Shown here: positions 1 to 9,000 of the stretch, in pieces
Position numbering within the stretch: position 1 is the first letter of the stretch
Layout of the letters: every line of letters starts with the position of its first letter
Source: DAOSVX01 sp964493665
GTDB lineage: Bacteria; Bacillota_I; Bacilli_A; RF39; UBA660
Reading direction: 5' to 3'
NCBI GenBank assembly: GCA_964493665.1
Contig: CAZBOZ010000008.1
Location: 1 to 45,104, forward strand
Length of the DNA: 45,104 nucleotides
Position numbers and translations under genes: made by a program
Notes under the pieces: model-generated
Databases searched by the model: none
What the model was told of the DNA's origin: nothing
The model's input: only the letters and a program-made list of their open reading frames with translations

Positions 1-474
1 AGTTATTATATCATCCACTAAGATGCCTTTTTTTAATTGAAAATAATCTTCCATAGCAAACACTTTATCTAATTTAGCTAAATAAGTCTTTTCCACACCA
101 TTTTTAGGATGCATTAAGATGTTAGCTAATTCACCATCATTAGTAAGCAATATAAGCCCTGTAGTATCATAATCAAGCCTTCCAATAGGATAAATATTAT
201 ATTTGGTATTGATTAAATCAGTAACTACTTTTCTTCCTTCTTTATCACTCGTTGAACTTATTACCCCGCGAGGTTTATTTAAAAGATAATATGCTTTTGG
301 TTCCAAAGATAGCTTTTTACCATCTACAAAAATATCATCATCAAAACTAGCTTTACTGCCTAGTTCTTTTACTACTATACCATTTACTCTAACTAATCCT
401 TTTTTAATTAATTCTTCAGCTTTTCTTCTACTTGTATAACCAGATTCAGCTATTATTTTTTGTAAACGTTCCAC
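1..474 (-). CDS. RsuA/RluB-type pseudouridine synthase (partial, C-terminus off the left edge)
   Basis: The 158 visible residues form the N-terminal part of an RNA pseudouridine synthase of the RsuA/RluB/RluF family, which isomerises specific uridines in rRNA. An S4 RNA-binding domain comes first, beginning with ERLQKIIAESGYTSRRKAEE and followed by a basic strand with VRVNG. It leads into the catalytic domain with LLNKPRGVISS and the signature PIGRLDYDTTGLILLTNDGE, in which the Asp of GRLDYDT is the catalytic residue of the family. The likely start is the GTG at 474, because no ATG lies in frame just upstream and the S4 domain begins immediately. The gene follows the terminator of rmuC and has its own -10 box. 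RluB versus RsuA cannot be decided from this part. Confidence 0.9.
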   Translation of the reverse strand, partial: MERLQKIIAESGYTSRRKAEELIKKGLVRVNGIVVKELGSKASFDDDIFVDGKKLSLEPKAYYLLNKPRGVISSTSDKEGRKVVTDLINTKYNIYPIGRLDYDTTGLILLTNDGELANILMHPKNGVEKTYLAKLDKVFAMEDYFQLKKGILVDDIIT

Positions 475-492
475 AAAATCACATCCATAGAA

Positions 493-501
493 AGTATAAC
501 A
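493..501 (-). promoter_or_regulatory. Extended -10 promoter for the pseudouridine synthase gene
   Basis: Read on the minus strand this is TGTTATACT, an extended -10 (TGn plus TATACT), about 20 bases upstream of the GTG start at 474. No good -35 is visible, as is usual for extended -10 promoters. The same core recurs upstream of folD and of the Tad operon. Confidence 0.45.
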
Positions 502-502
502 T

Positions 503-528
503 AAAAAGATTAGAAAACTAATCTTTTT
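503..528 (-). terminator. Intrinsic terminator after rmuC
   Basis: Inverted repeat with an 11-bp A/T-rich stem (503-513 pairing with 518-528) around a 4-base loop. On the minus strand the 3' arm itself ends in five T. It overlaps the rmuC stop codon at 518-520. Confidence 0.75.
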
Positions 529-1594
529 TATCTTCAATTAAATTATCTTCAAAAGAAGCACTACTTATTGATTCAAATCTTTTAGATATTTTATCAGTGG
601 TTATATTTATATCTTTAACATCTTTTGTTACGGTCTCGATACTTCTAGATAATTTATCCCATCTATCTTTATATAAACCAAAGTCTTTACTCAATTTATT
701 TAGCTCTTCATGAATTATTTTAGCATATTTATCTCTTTCCATATTTTTTAAAATCATTTCAATAATTGTTAAAGTACTCATAAGAGTTGTAGGAGAAGCT
801 ACCCATACTTTTTTATTATAAGCATAATGGAGTAAATCTTCATGATAAGCATTTATTTCTGCAAATATTGCTTCGGCTGGTAAGAACATAATGGCTTCCC
901 CTGCCGTTACTCCTTCTATTATATACTTTGTTGCAATGGCATCAATATGTTTTTTAACATCACTTTTAAATAACTTGGCAGCCGTTTCTCTTTCTGTCTT
1001 GGATAAGTCTTTATCTAACATTTTTTGATAGTTTTCCAAAGGAAATTTACTATCTATACAAATAGTGCCAAGTGGTTCAGGAGCAAATAAAATAGCATCA
1101 GCTATAAAGCCATTATTTAAAGTATACTGAGTTTGGTAAATCTTATCATTTTTTTCACCAAATACATTAACTAAAATATAAGTTAAATTAACTTCACCAA
1201 ATATTCCTCTAGTTTTTTTATCAGTCAAAACACTTTGTAAAGAAATAATATCACCAGACAAATCTTCTATTTTCTTTTGAGCTTCATCTATTTTAGATAA
1301 TCTTTCTAAAATAGAAGTAAAAGTTTTATTGGTTTTTTCAAAGTTTTGATCCAATCTTTCATTAACTTTTTCATTAATCAACATTAATTTGTCTTCTAAC
1401 TTCTTATTTAACTTATCAAAATCTTCATTAATGTTTTTGCTAAAAGTATATTTAAACTCACCTATTTCTTTTATTAAATCAGTTTCTAATCGACCTATTC
1501 TTTCAGTTAAATTATCTTCTTTTTTAGTTTTTAAAAGTAATAAAGTTATTAATCCCACTATTAATAATAGTAATCCAATTATTATATATTCCAT
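518..1594 (-). CDS. rmuC: RmuC-family DNA recombination protein
   Basis: This 358-residue protein has the classical RmuC layout. A membrane-spanning segment lies at residues 2-20 (a run of I, L and G ending before LKTKKED). A long charged coiled coil follows to about residue 125, then the RmuC domain from about 127 to 330, with TDKKTRGIFGEVNLTYILVN and the conserved ICIDSKFPLENYQ, FLPAEAIFAEI and VWVASPTTLMSTL segments. RmuC proteins are thought to limit DNA inversions at short inverted repeats and are related to restriction-type nuclease folds; the biochemical role is not well settled. It lies 8 bases after the VTT-domain gene and is probably co-transcribed with it. A hairpin terminator overlaps its stop codon. 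Confidence 0.92.
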   Translation of the reverse strand: MEYIIIGLLLLIVGLITLLLLKTKKEDNLTERIGRLETDLIKEIGEFKYTFSKNINEDFDKLNKKLEDKLMLINEKVNERLDQNFEKTNKTFTSILERLSKIDEAQKKIEDLSGDIISLQSVLTDKKTRGIFGEVNLTYILVNVFGEKNDKIYQTQYTLNNGFIADAILFAPEPLGTICIDSKFPLENYQKMLDKDLSKTERETAAKLFKSDVKKHIDAIATKYIIEGVTAGEAIMFLPAEAIFAEINAYHEDLLHYAYNKKVWVASPTTLMSTLTIIEMILKNMERDKYAKIIHEELNKLSKDFGLYKDRWDKLSRSIETVTKDVKDINITTDKISKRFESISSASFEDNLIEDKKD

Positions 1595-1602
1595 AAATCC
1601 TC

Positions 1603-2184
1603 CTAATCTAATTTCAATTTTTTATTTACAAGTATGCTTATTCCATAAGCTATAAGCACGAGTCCTACTACTTTAAGTAAAGCTATAGGACTTTTTAAAG
1701 CTTCCACTAAGGAGACTCCTACATAGCCCCAAAAGAAAACTAAAAACACTTTGCCAATTAATAAGGCTGGAAAAAATTTTTTTAAAGACATTTTAGATAC
1801 ACCAGCCGCTACATTTATTAGAAATGCTGGAGCAAATGGGATTGATATTAAAGCTACCAAGGCTGGAAACTTTAAGTCATCTACTCTATTTAAAAATTTG
1901 TTGGCTTTAGCATTCTGACGAATTTTATTATCAACAAATTTTTTAAATGCTTTTTCGCATAAAAAGAATGATAATAAACACCCACAAATTGTAAATATCC
2001 ACGATACTATGAAGCCAATTAAAGCTCCATAATATAAAAAATTAATGGTAATAAACAATGCCAATGGAAGTATTGGTATAATAGATTCAATTAATATTAA
2101 AAAGCAACTAAAAAAAACTCCATATGGTCCCATTATTTTTATCGTTTCAACAATAAAATCATTTAAATTATTAAATATTTCCAT
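1603..2184 (-). CDS. VTT/TVP38-type (DedA-like) integral membrane protein
   Basis: The protein is about 193 residues and very hydrophobic, with roughly five or six membrane segments. It shows the hallmarks of the VTT (TVP38/TMEM64/DedA) fold: a re-entrant stretch with ESIIPILPLALFITIN near the N-terminus and LISIPFAPAFLINVAAGVS in the middle, where the prolines and small residues of the second re-entrant loop sit. VTT proteins are implicated in lipid scrambling or transport. The start is placed at the ATG at 2184, because GGTGAT lies at the right distance before it and overlaps an alternative ATG at 2193. The gene is followed after 8 bases by rmuC. TVP38 rather than classical DedA is favoured by length and spacing, but this is not certain. 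Confidence 0.82.
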   Translation of the reverse strand: MEIFNNLNDFIVETIKIMGPYGVFFSCFLILIESIIPILPLALFITINFLYYGALIGFIVSWIFTICGCLLSFFLCEKAFKKFVDNKIRQNAKANKFLNRVDDLKFPALVALISIPFAPAFLINVAAGVSKMSLKKFFPALLIGKVFLVFFWGYVGVSLVEALKSPIALLKVVGLVLIAYGISILVNKKLKLD

Positions 2185-2201
2185 AATCACCATCTGGTAT
2201 C

Positions 2202-2207
2202 ATTATA
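2202..2207 (-). promoter_or_regulatory. -10 box for the VTT-rmuC unit
   Basis: A perfect TATAAT on the minus strand lies 18 bases upstream of the ATG at 2184. The -35 region is weak. It lies between the virD4-like terminator and the gene, so it is the natural promoter for the downstream pair. Confidence 0.45.
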
Positions 2208-2242
2208 ATATATTTTGATTAAAAAATCAGTAAATACCAAAC

Positions 2243-2269
2243 AAAAAGATGACAATTACTCGTCATCTT
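2243..2269 (-). terminator. Terminator at the end of the T4SS gene cluster
   Basis: An 8-bp stem (2246-2253 with 2262-2269, AAGATGAC/GTCATCTT) with an 8-base loop, followed on the minus strand by a T tract. It includes the stop codon of the coupling-protein gene and marks the downstream end of the 25-kb cluster. Confidence 0.8.
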
Positions 2270-4436
2270 GGAAAAAGTCATCAAAGAATTGATCATCAGT
2301 TATAACATTTTCACTAACTATTTTGCTATCCTTATCGACATTTACTCTAGGAGTATCCTCTTTAACTGTTTCAATATTAGGGACACTTACTTTTGTTTCT
2401 TCTTTAGTATCTTCATTATAAATATTAAATGTCGGCTTTGCTTTTGGAATTTCTAAAGGTTCATTATTTGTTTTTGGCAACTCTCCATTAGAAATTTCTA
2501 TATCATTTTTTGGTTGATTGACCATTTGATTTTTATTTTTTTCTTCTTTTTCTAGCTCTGCTATTCTAGCATCTATTTTTTTAGCTAATTCATCAAAATT
2601 AAACCCACCTGGAGCAGATTTAGGCATACCTGATGACATATCATTCATCCCATATGGCATCGGTCTATCACTAGGAAAAGGCATACTAGGATTCTCACCT
2701 TTTTCTAAATTTTCAAATAATTTTTTTCTTTTTTCTTCTTTAACAAAATCTTTTAGCTCAAATAATTTAATTTCATTTTTTTCTCTAGTATAAAATTCCG
2801 CTTTTTTCATTTGGTTAAACCAATCGGCTTTGAAACTAGGAATATATTTAGTTTTAAATGGATTTAATCTAGTTTTAATAATAATAGCTTCAAATTTCTT
2901 TAATTTCTGTAAGTCTGAAACTGTTACTAATGGAGTTGAAGCAGTTTTATCTTTATCTTTTGATTTCACCTCACCACAAAGTTTACTTATTTCCTCTAAA
3001 GCAGCAAGCTCAGTAGTAATTAAATAAATCAAATTTCCGCAGTTAGATCTGATAGTTTGTGAATCCTCTTTGCCATAAACATCGTCTAATTGAGCAAAGT
3101 TTTGAATACTAAAAATAAACCTAATAGCCCTACTTCTGGCTGCTGTTACCATTGATGTAACATCTTTTAATTTTGGCATGTTAGAAAACTCATCTAAAAT
3201 AAAATTAGTTTTAAATGGTAATTTCTTATTACTTTCTTTATAAGCAGTATCTATCAATGTTTCATAACATTGCTTAATAAATATTGTTGCTAAAGCATGA
3301 TAAGTGGTTTTTTCATCATGAATAATTAAAAATACGGCTGTTTTTTCTTTACCAATCTTACGCATATCAAAATCGCTTTTTGAAAGCATTTCACTCAAAT
3401 TATCACGAGATGTAAATAGTCTTATTTTCTGTCTAAATACTGATACTACGCCACCTTTTGTTTCACTAGGGGCATTTACGACACTGGAAGCAAAAATTGC
3501 TGAACTAGAAGCATCTCCCTTTAAATTAAAATATTCTTTAATATATTGAGTAACACCTAATTTTTCTTCACCTGAAGTAGCCATATAACCAATAGAGTTT
3601 AAATTTACTTGACTTTCATCTTTGGCATCTTCAAAAAGCCCTAGAGCTATACCTGAAAAATAATCTGAAGCATTATTTTGCCAGAAAGGATCATCGGTTT
3701 TATCACCAGTTAGAATATTAGCTGCAACGTCCTCTAACAATTCAACTGATTTATCAATATTACCTTCTTTAAATAACTGATAAGGCAATGCTAAAGGATT
3801 CCAGGAACTACCCATCATCGGATCACGGAAATTCAAGACAATTACATTATAACCACGATCTTTTAGCATTTGACCGAAATTTTCATATATTTCGCCTTTA
3901 GGGTCGGTGACTATCATGCTTTCACCTTTTTTTATAAGAGAATATGCTAATGGATTAATTATGGCATAAGTTTTGCCTGAAGCGGTAGCACCAATAATCA
4001 TTGAATGATTTTCACCATTATCAACATACATTTCTTTTTCGTTTGAAATAAGAGGTACTCCAGCATATTCAAAATTTTCGTCAGCTATTTCAATTCTCTC
4101 AACATCATCAGCATTTTTTATTTCTCTTTCATTTGACCATCTAGAATATCCTTTATCTTCTTTAGAACCGAGTTTTAGGCCAATTCCAGCACCCTTTTCC
4201 TTTTCAAAAATATATGAAGACACGCTAGTAAAAATTATTACTAAAGCTATAGCAAATAAAGCTATAGTACCAGGGAAATATTCCTTAGTAAAGGCTTCCA
4301 TAGGATTTAACCCATAAAAATTACCCGTACTTGAAAAATAAGAGAAATTTAATATCCCAATACAACATAAATAAAATAAGAATACACAAAATATTACAAA
4401 GATTACAAAATCTTTAGTTGATATCCTAAATTTCAC
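2256..4436 (-). CDS. VirD4/TraG-family type IV coupling ATPase
   Basis: This 726-residue protein is a T4SS coupling ATPase, the receptor that recruits substrates to the channel. Two membrane segments lie at about residues 10-34 and 56-76. Walker A is GATASGKT at 149-156, followed by VTDPKGEIYE near 177-185, and Walker B is FILDEFSNMP near 412-421. Downstream are the typical AARSRAIRFIFSIQN and IRSNCGN segments. The last 180 residues are acidic, low in complexity and proline-containing, unlike the ATPase core, and could be a substrate- or partner-binding tail. Translation starts at a GTG preceded by AGGTGA. It is the last gene of the cluster. No relaxase is nearby, so the substrate need not be plasmid DNA. 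Confidence 0.93.
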   Translation of the reverse strand: MKFRISTKDFVIFVIFCVFLFYLCCIGILNFSYFSSTGNFYGLNPMEAFTKEYFPGTIALFAIALVIIFTSVSSYIFEKEKGAGIGLKLGSKEDKGYSRWSNEREIKNADDVERIEIADENFEYAGVPLISNEKEMYVDNGENHSMIIGATASGKTYAIINPLAYSLIKKGESMIVTDPKGEIYENFGQMLKDRGYNVIVLNFRDPMMGSSWNPLALPYQLFKEGNIDKSVELLEDVAANILTGDKTDDPFWQNNASDYFSGIALGLFEDAKDESQVNLNSIGYMATSGEEKLGVTQYIKEYFNLKGDASSSAIFASSVVNAPSETKGGVVSVFRQKIRLFTSRDNLSEMLSKSDFDMRKIGKEKTAVFLIIHDEKTTYHALATIFIKQCYETLIDTAYKESNKKLPFKTNFILDEFSNMPKLKDVTSMVTAARSRAIRFIFSIQNFAQLDDVYGKEDSQTIRSNCGNLIYLITTELAALEEISKLCGEVKSKDKDKTASTPLVTVSDLQKLKKFEAIIIKTRLNPFKTKYIPSFKADWFNQMKKAEFYTREKNEIKLFELKDFVKEEKRKKLFENLEKGENPSMPFPSDRPMPYGMNDMSSGMPKSAPGGFNFDELAKKIDARIAELEKEEKNKNQMVNQPKNDIEISNGELPKTNNEPLEIPKAKPTFNIYNEDTKEETKVSVPNIETVKEDTPRVNVDKDSKIVSENVITDDQFFDDFFQDDE

Positions 4437-4457
4437 GCTATTTCACCTACCAAATTT

Positions 4458-4463
4458 ATTATA
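4458..4463 (-). promoter_or_regulatory. Possible internal -10 box before the coupling-protein gene
   Basis: TATAAT on the minus strand, 21 bases before the GTG start, within a 51-base gap. The -35 region is poor. It may give extra expression of the coupling ATPase, or may be chance in AT-rich DNA. Confidence 0.3.
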
Positions 4464-4487
4464 CAATAAATTATTATTTATTTCTAT

Positions 4488-5189
4488 TTATATTTTGTCT
4501 ATTTTTCTAGCTCTTATATATAAAAGTAAGGCTCCTAATAATAAAACTCCAAGAACTATTAAAAATATATATAAGCTTCTATTTAATTCATTATTATAAT
4601 TTAAAACATATTTATCTTTATATATTCTTATTTGAACAGGTTTTTTTTCATAGTTATCTTTGGTTATATTCCAAGTATAAGTATATCCATCTTTACTATC
4701 AGCATTAGAAGAATACACTTTGTGATTAGTTTTTATATTAACAGTAATACTCTCTAAATCAGTATATTTTTCAAACAATAAATTTTTTAAGCTAGTACTG
4801 ATAGTCACTAAATCTTTTTTACCACTTTCATCAGTATCATCATAATATACTGCAAAAAAATCATATGAATTTACCGCAAAATAAGATTTGTAATAATCCG
4901 TCATTCCAAATTCATGAGAATAATTATATTTATAGTAATTATCCTCAAAGACCGAATCATTATCATAATAGGTAATCCCTGTTACTTTGCTAATTGTTAA
5001 AAGTAAATCAATACTTTCTTCATCAGCATTAACAGGTATGTTCCAATCTTTCATTCCTGTTGCATCATCAGTTAAAGAATTAATAGTCACATTTTCCTTA
5101 TATTTTTCATTATATATTTCTAAATCATATGTAGCACTACATCCGCTTAATATAAATAATGAAATAAATAACAAAATAATTTTTTTCAT
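4488..5189 (-). CDS. Lipoprotein with a C-terminal membrane anchor, unknown function
   Basis: The 233-residue product starts with a lipoprotein signal peptide: a basic start, a hydrophobic core and the lipobox LSGC at residues 16-19. An extracellular domain rich in Tyr and Asp follows (about 25-200). A single membrane helix at about 206-227 then ends in a short basic tail, RARKIDKI. A lipid anchor together with a C-terminal helix recalls LppM-like proteins, but only loosely. The start is well supported by GAGG upstream. It lies 7 bases after the next gene upstream and 51 before the coupling ATPase, inside the T4SS cluster, so it may be an envelope component of that machine. I do not recognise the family. 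Confidence 0.75.
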   Translation of the reverse strand: MKKIILLFISLFILSGCSATYDLEIYNEKYKENVTINSLTDDATGMKDWNIPVNADEESIDLLLTISKVTGITYYDNDSVFEDNYYKYNYSHEFGMTDYYKSYFAVNSYDFFAVYYDDTDESGKKDLVTISTSLKNLLFEKYTDLESITVNIKTNHKVYSSNADSKDGYTYTWNITKDNYEKKPVQIRIYKDKYVLNYNNELNRSLYIFLIVLGVLLLGALLLYIRARKIDKI

Positions 5190-5196
5190 ATATACC

Positions 5197-5958
5197 TCAC
5201 TCTATTAAACTATATGTTCCATATTGATTAGCATACAATAATAGTTTTGAATACTCGTAACTATATTCAATAATCAATATTTCTTTTTTTTCATCTAAAT
5301 CAGCATCTATTATTAAGCCCATAGTAGACTTTTTAAAATCCATTTCAGATTCCAACGCCGTATACGATAAAATAGTTTCTGTGTTACTGCCATCTTTTAT
5401 TAGAATGTAATTATAGCAATCATAATCCTGCTTGTAATAAATCTCAAATATTTTTTCTGGTATCAAATCAACATCAATATCTAATTTAAACATTTTTACT
5501 ATTGTTTGATCTTCAACATAAGCTTTACCTTTATTGCTTAAATAAGCTTTTATATAGTTCACATCATCAGTTGATAAAGTTTCTTGATTATACTCTTTAA
5601 ATGGAACAGTTCTATTACTATTAATACCTATTAAATTAGAATATTCTTGTGTTCCACTAGAATAAGTTACTTTCCCTGTATAATAATTTACTGTTGCTGA
5701 AAGTTTGTCCAAAAACACTCCATTATTGTAAACATCATAATTTTTATCTTCAATAAAAGATGTATCAGTAATTTTTTGCCATATTTTATTATTGTAAAAA
5801 TAAGCATATTCAGTATTATATATTATATATGTTTCTACTTTACTTTTTTCATAAGCTAATTGTTTGTAAGTAAAATAGATGGAAACTCCTACAACTATAA
5901 TAGATATCACAAAAATAAATACCCATAATTTTATTTTTTCTTTTTCTTTTTTTGTCAT
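5197..5958 (-). CDS. Membrane-anchored extracellular protein of the T4SS cluster, unknown
   Basis: This protein of about 253 residues has a charged cytoplasmic start (MTKKEKEKIKLW), one membrane helix to about residue 28, and an extracellular domain of about 220 residues rich in Tyr, Asn and Asp without cysteines of note. Type II topology with one anchor is common among T4SS scaffold proteins such as VirB8, but I cannot see a VirB8/NTF2-like signature in it. The ATG at 5958 is preferred over a GTG at 5961, because AGGAGA sits 5 bases before it. The gene lies between the SpoIID-domain enzyme (42 bases upstream) and the lipoprotein (7 bases downstream), clearly inside the operon. A VirB8-like role is speculation. 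Confidence 0.7.
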   Translation of the reverse strand: MTKKEKEKIKLWVFIFVISIIVVGVSIYFTYKQLAYEKSKVETYIIYNTEYAYFYNNKIWQKITDTSFIEDKNYDVYNNGVFLDKLSATVNYYTGKVTYSSGTQEYSNLIGINSNRTVPFKEYNQETLSTDDVNYIKAYLSNKGKAYVEDQTIVKMFKLDIDVDLIPEKIFEIYYKQDYDCYNYILIKDGSNTETILSYTALESEMDFKKSTMGLIIDADLDEKKEILIIEYSYEYSKLLLYANQYGTYSLIE

Positions 5959-6003
5959 CACATTCTCCTAAATAACATATTATTTATTTTAATCAACTTG
6001 GTT

Positions 6004-9000
6004 TTATGTATTAACCTCATTCAACAAAGCGCAAGAACATTCTCCCTCTGGACCTATTTTCCTAGTTTCTGGGATTTCGGCTCCAAAGTCGCCGGTATTA
6101 TATTCACAGCCTTTAGCAGTTTTTGTATAATCATAAATTGGTTTTTCATTTCTATCCTGCCAATAACCATTGACATTCTTTGTATATCCCAATTTTAAAG
6201 CCTTCTCTTCTATAATATCCTTATAACATTGAGAAATACAAGCATTTTGAGAACTAAGTGCTATTTGACAAGCAGCCTTAACTAGTTTTTGCCCTACTAA
6301 TGTCCCAGAACAAAATTCAATTTCCCAAGCCTCACTAAAATAGCCACCTAAATCTTTTGTTAGTGATTCATAGCTTCGACCATTTTCATAGTTTTCGTAT
6401 TTTGAGTTACCAGGAGCCAATCCACTACAACAATAATTTTGAGCTAAAGTTGATAAATCAACTTCGCCTGGATTAGAGCTATAATAGTCACATTTATTAT
6501 TCCAATGATGCGACTCCATATTAATATAATTACTATTGGCTATCCCTCCAGAATTTACAAATCCTAAATCTTCCCAAAATTCAGTATAATTAATAAAACC
6601 ATCTGTCGCTGTTATCCCAGTAGCCGAAACTAACGATGCTGAATCTCTAAGATTGTTAGCAAACGAACTTGAGGATATTTGTAATACATTATTTATTGTT
6701 TTAGTAAAATATTTTTGTACGAGTGGGTCTAAATCATTATAATCTGGGACATACATATAAGTATAGTTATCAACAAAAGAAGCATCCCAAAATTTAGAAG
6801 GGTCGTCACTAACAATATCAACAGCTCCTTCATTAGTAACACCCGTAAAAAGAATTGTATTCCATTGAGTTGCTAAATCTAACGTTTCAAAATTGCCTTT
6901 TAAATTACTGTCATATCGGTAAGCATTGATATTATCACCAACCGTATTGTTTTCTTCATAAACCACTCTTTCCTCTTTTATTTCTGTGGCAGCAATACAA
7001 TCAGTTGTATTTTCTGTTAAACAACATTCATCAGCTAAAAGTTCGTAACCATCACCACATTCATATCCAACTACGACTATTTCGGTCATAACATTTCCAG
7101 CTGTATCGGTAGCTGGATTATGTGTCATATTGGTAGGTAATAACCCGTGTGCATAAGCAGGAATAGATCCGGCTGCTGTGGTTTCTCCGGTTCTGCCATT
7201 TTTATTATGACCAGTCCACGCTCCTTCAGTAGGTATATCAGTACCTAAAAGATTTAAGCCATATTGAAATACTATAGCATTTGGTAAATACATATCTACA
7301 CCGGTTGAGGAGTCAAGATTTTTTATTCTTTCTGTTGGATCATCTGTTACTCTATATATATAATTCCCATCTTTGTCCTTTGTTGGATTACCAGCTTCAT
7401 CAAGCACATAAGCTTTGTATTTTCCTGCATTACCGCCAGCATCTGAACCAAATTTTGCCCATCCTAAATCACCTACTAAAAATCCTTTGCCCAGGCCTAA
7501 ATCACAACGATATAAAAGAGCTGTTTGTTCTGGGTTCCATTCACATTTTTGTAGTACACCACCATGAAATCCAGAAAACCTGGAGTACGATCTGCCATTG
7601 GTTCCTCCACTGGAAGCTTGATATCCTGATGAAGATTGATATTTAGTACTAGTTATTCTTAAAGGTATTTCTAAACTAGTATAATTATCTCCAAGCAACT
7701 CTCTAATATCAGAATATTGGCTTGAAGTAAATAATTCACAAACTAACATTGATTCTTTAACGTTATACTCTCCTGAGCTAACATTATCTGTAGATTTATA
7801 ACTATAATCATAATTAGCTATTACTACATTTTCCGCATAAAAGTCTTCCAATATTTCTTGATATAAATAGCCATTAATTGCTAAATATAAAGATCCCCAT
7901 TGGCTCATTCCTCTATTATGACCACCAGCTAACCCCCAACTTTTTTTAGCAATTACAGTATGTAAACTACCACTATTTTTAGCCCCTATTTTTTGGTAAG
8001 ATGTATAACAAAGATCTCCCTCACAATAATAGTTTGTATTCTTACTAAAACTACTATATTCAGACATAATAAGCTGACCATTTTCTACTAGCACTTGATT
8101 AGCTGTTGATAAAGATGCATTTCTAGCTAACACATATTTATCTTCCTCTGATTCTAAAAATTTATCAGTAAATACTTGATTACTGGTACTATTTGATATT
8201 GGTTTTGTCCCTTCTTCTGTTACTTTTAAAGCATATGTTCTTATTGCTACTGCATTAGCTTGTAAAGCTGTATATACATTATCATTAGATTCCCCAGTCC
8301 CATAAAAAGCTCCTAAAACCTCTGCATCTAAAACACCCTCAACATATTGATCAATTGGCAATGACGATCCCACTATTTTATAACCGCTGGAATCAGTTCG
8401 ATCGTTACCTACCGTTATATATAAACTTTTTGATAAGCTGTATGTAGCTACATCACCACTTGCCACACTGCCGTTAGTATCATAAACCAAATCATCTTCG
8501 TTTGATAAGCTAACAATATCAATTATCTGCCTTGCTAATCCTACTTTCAACTTGCTTGATTCAACACGATATTCTAAATCCGTTTTAGTATATTTTTTTA
8601 TAGCAACAAAATCACTTTTAAAATGAGCATGATCTTCAAAATAATCACTCTCTACTAAATATCTGTAATAAGCACATAGATCAACTATATCGGTTAATCC
8701 AAAGGTTGTAATGATAGCATCGCCACCATTCCTTTTTAACCATTTACTGTCAAATCCCATACAATCCCCATATTCAGGCATTATATTTACGAGTTCTTCT
8801 AGAGAAGTTGCTTGAGAAATTAGATACAGAATTTCATCAAAAGAATATTTCTTAGTATATTCATAAGGTACTACTTGAAGGGTACCATCACTTAGTTGTT
8901 TTGTTAAATAGCAAACTGGCTGATATACAAATAAATGTCTTCCCAAAGCTCTTACAGTATCCATATCATCTAAATATTTTTGAGCTTTGGCAATAGCATC

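Noticed and set aside
1389..1655. Plus-strand open frame of 88 codons opposite rmuC
   Set aside because: It lies antisense to a clear coding gene with a real family match, has no ribosome binding site, and has the composition of a mirrored AT-rich frame. The same holds for the other long antisense frames, such as those at 7281, 9494, 13055, 13681, 14256, 24981 and 29928.
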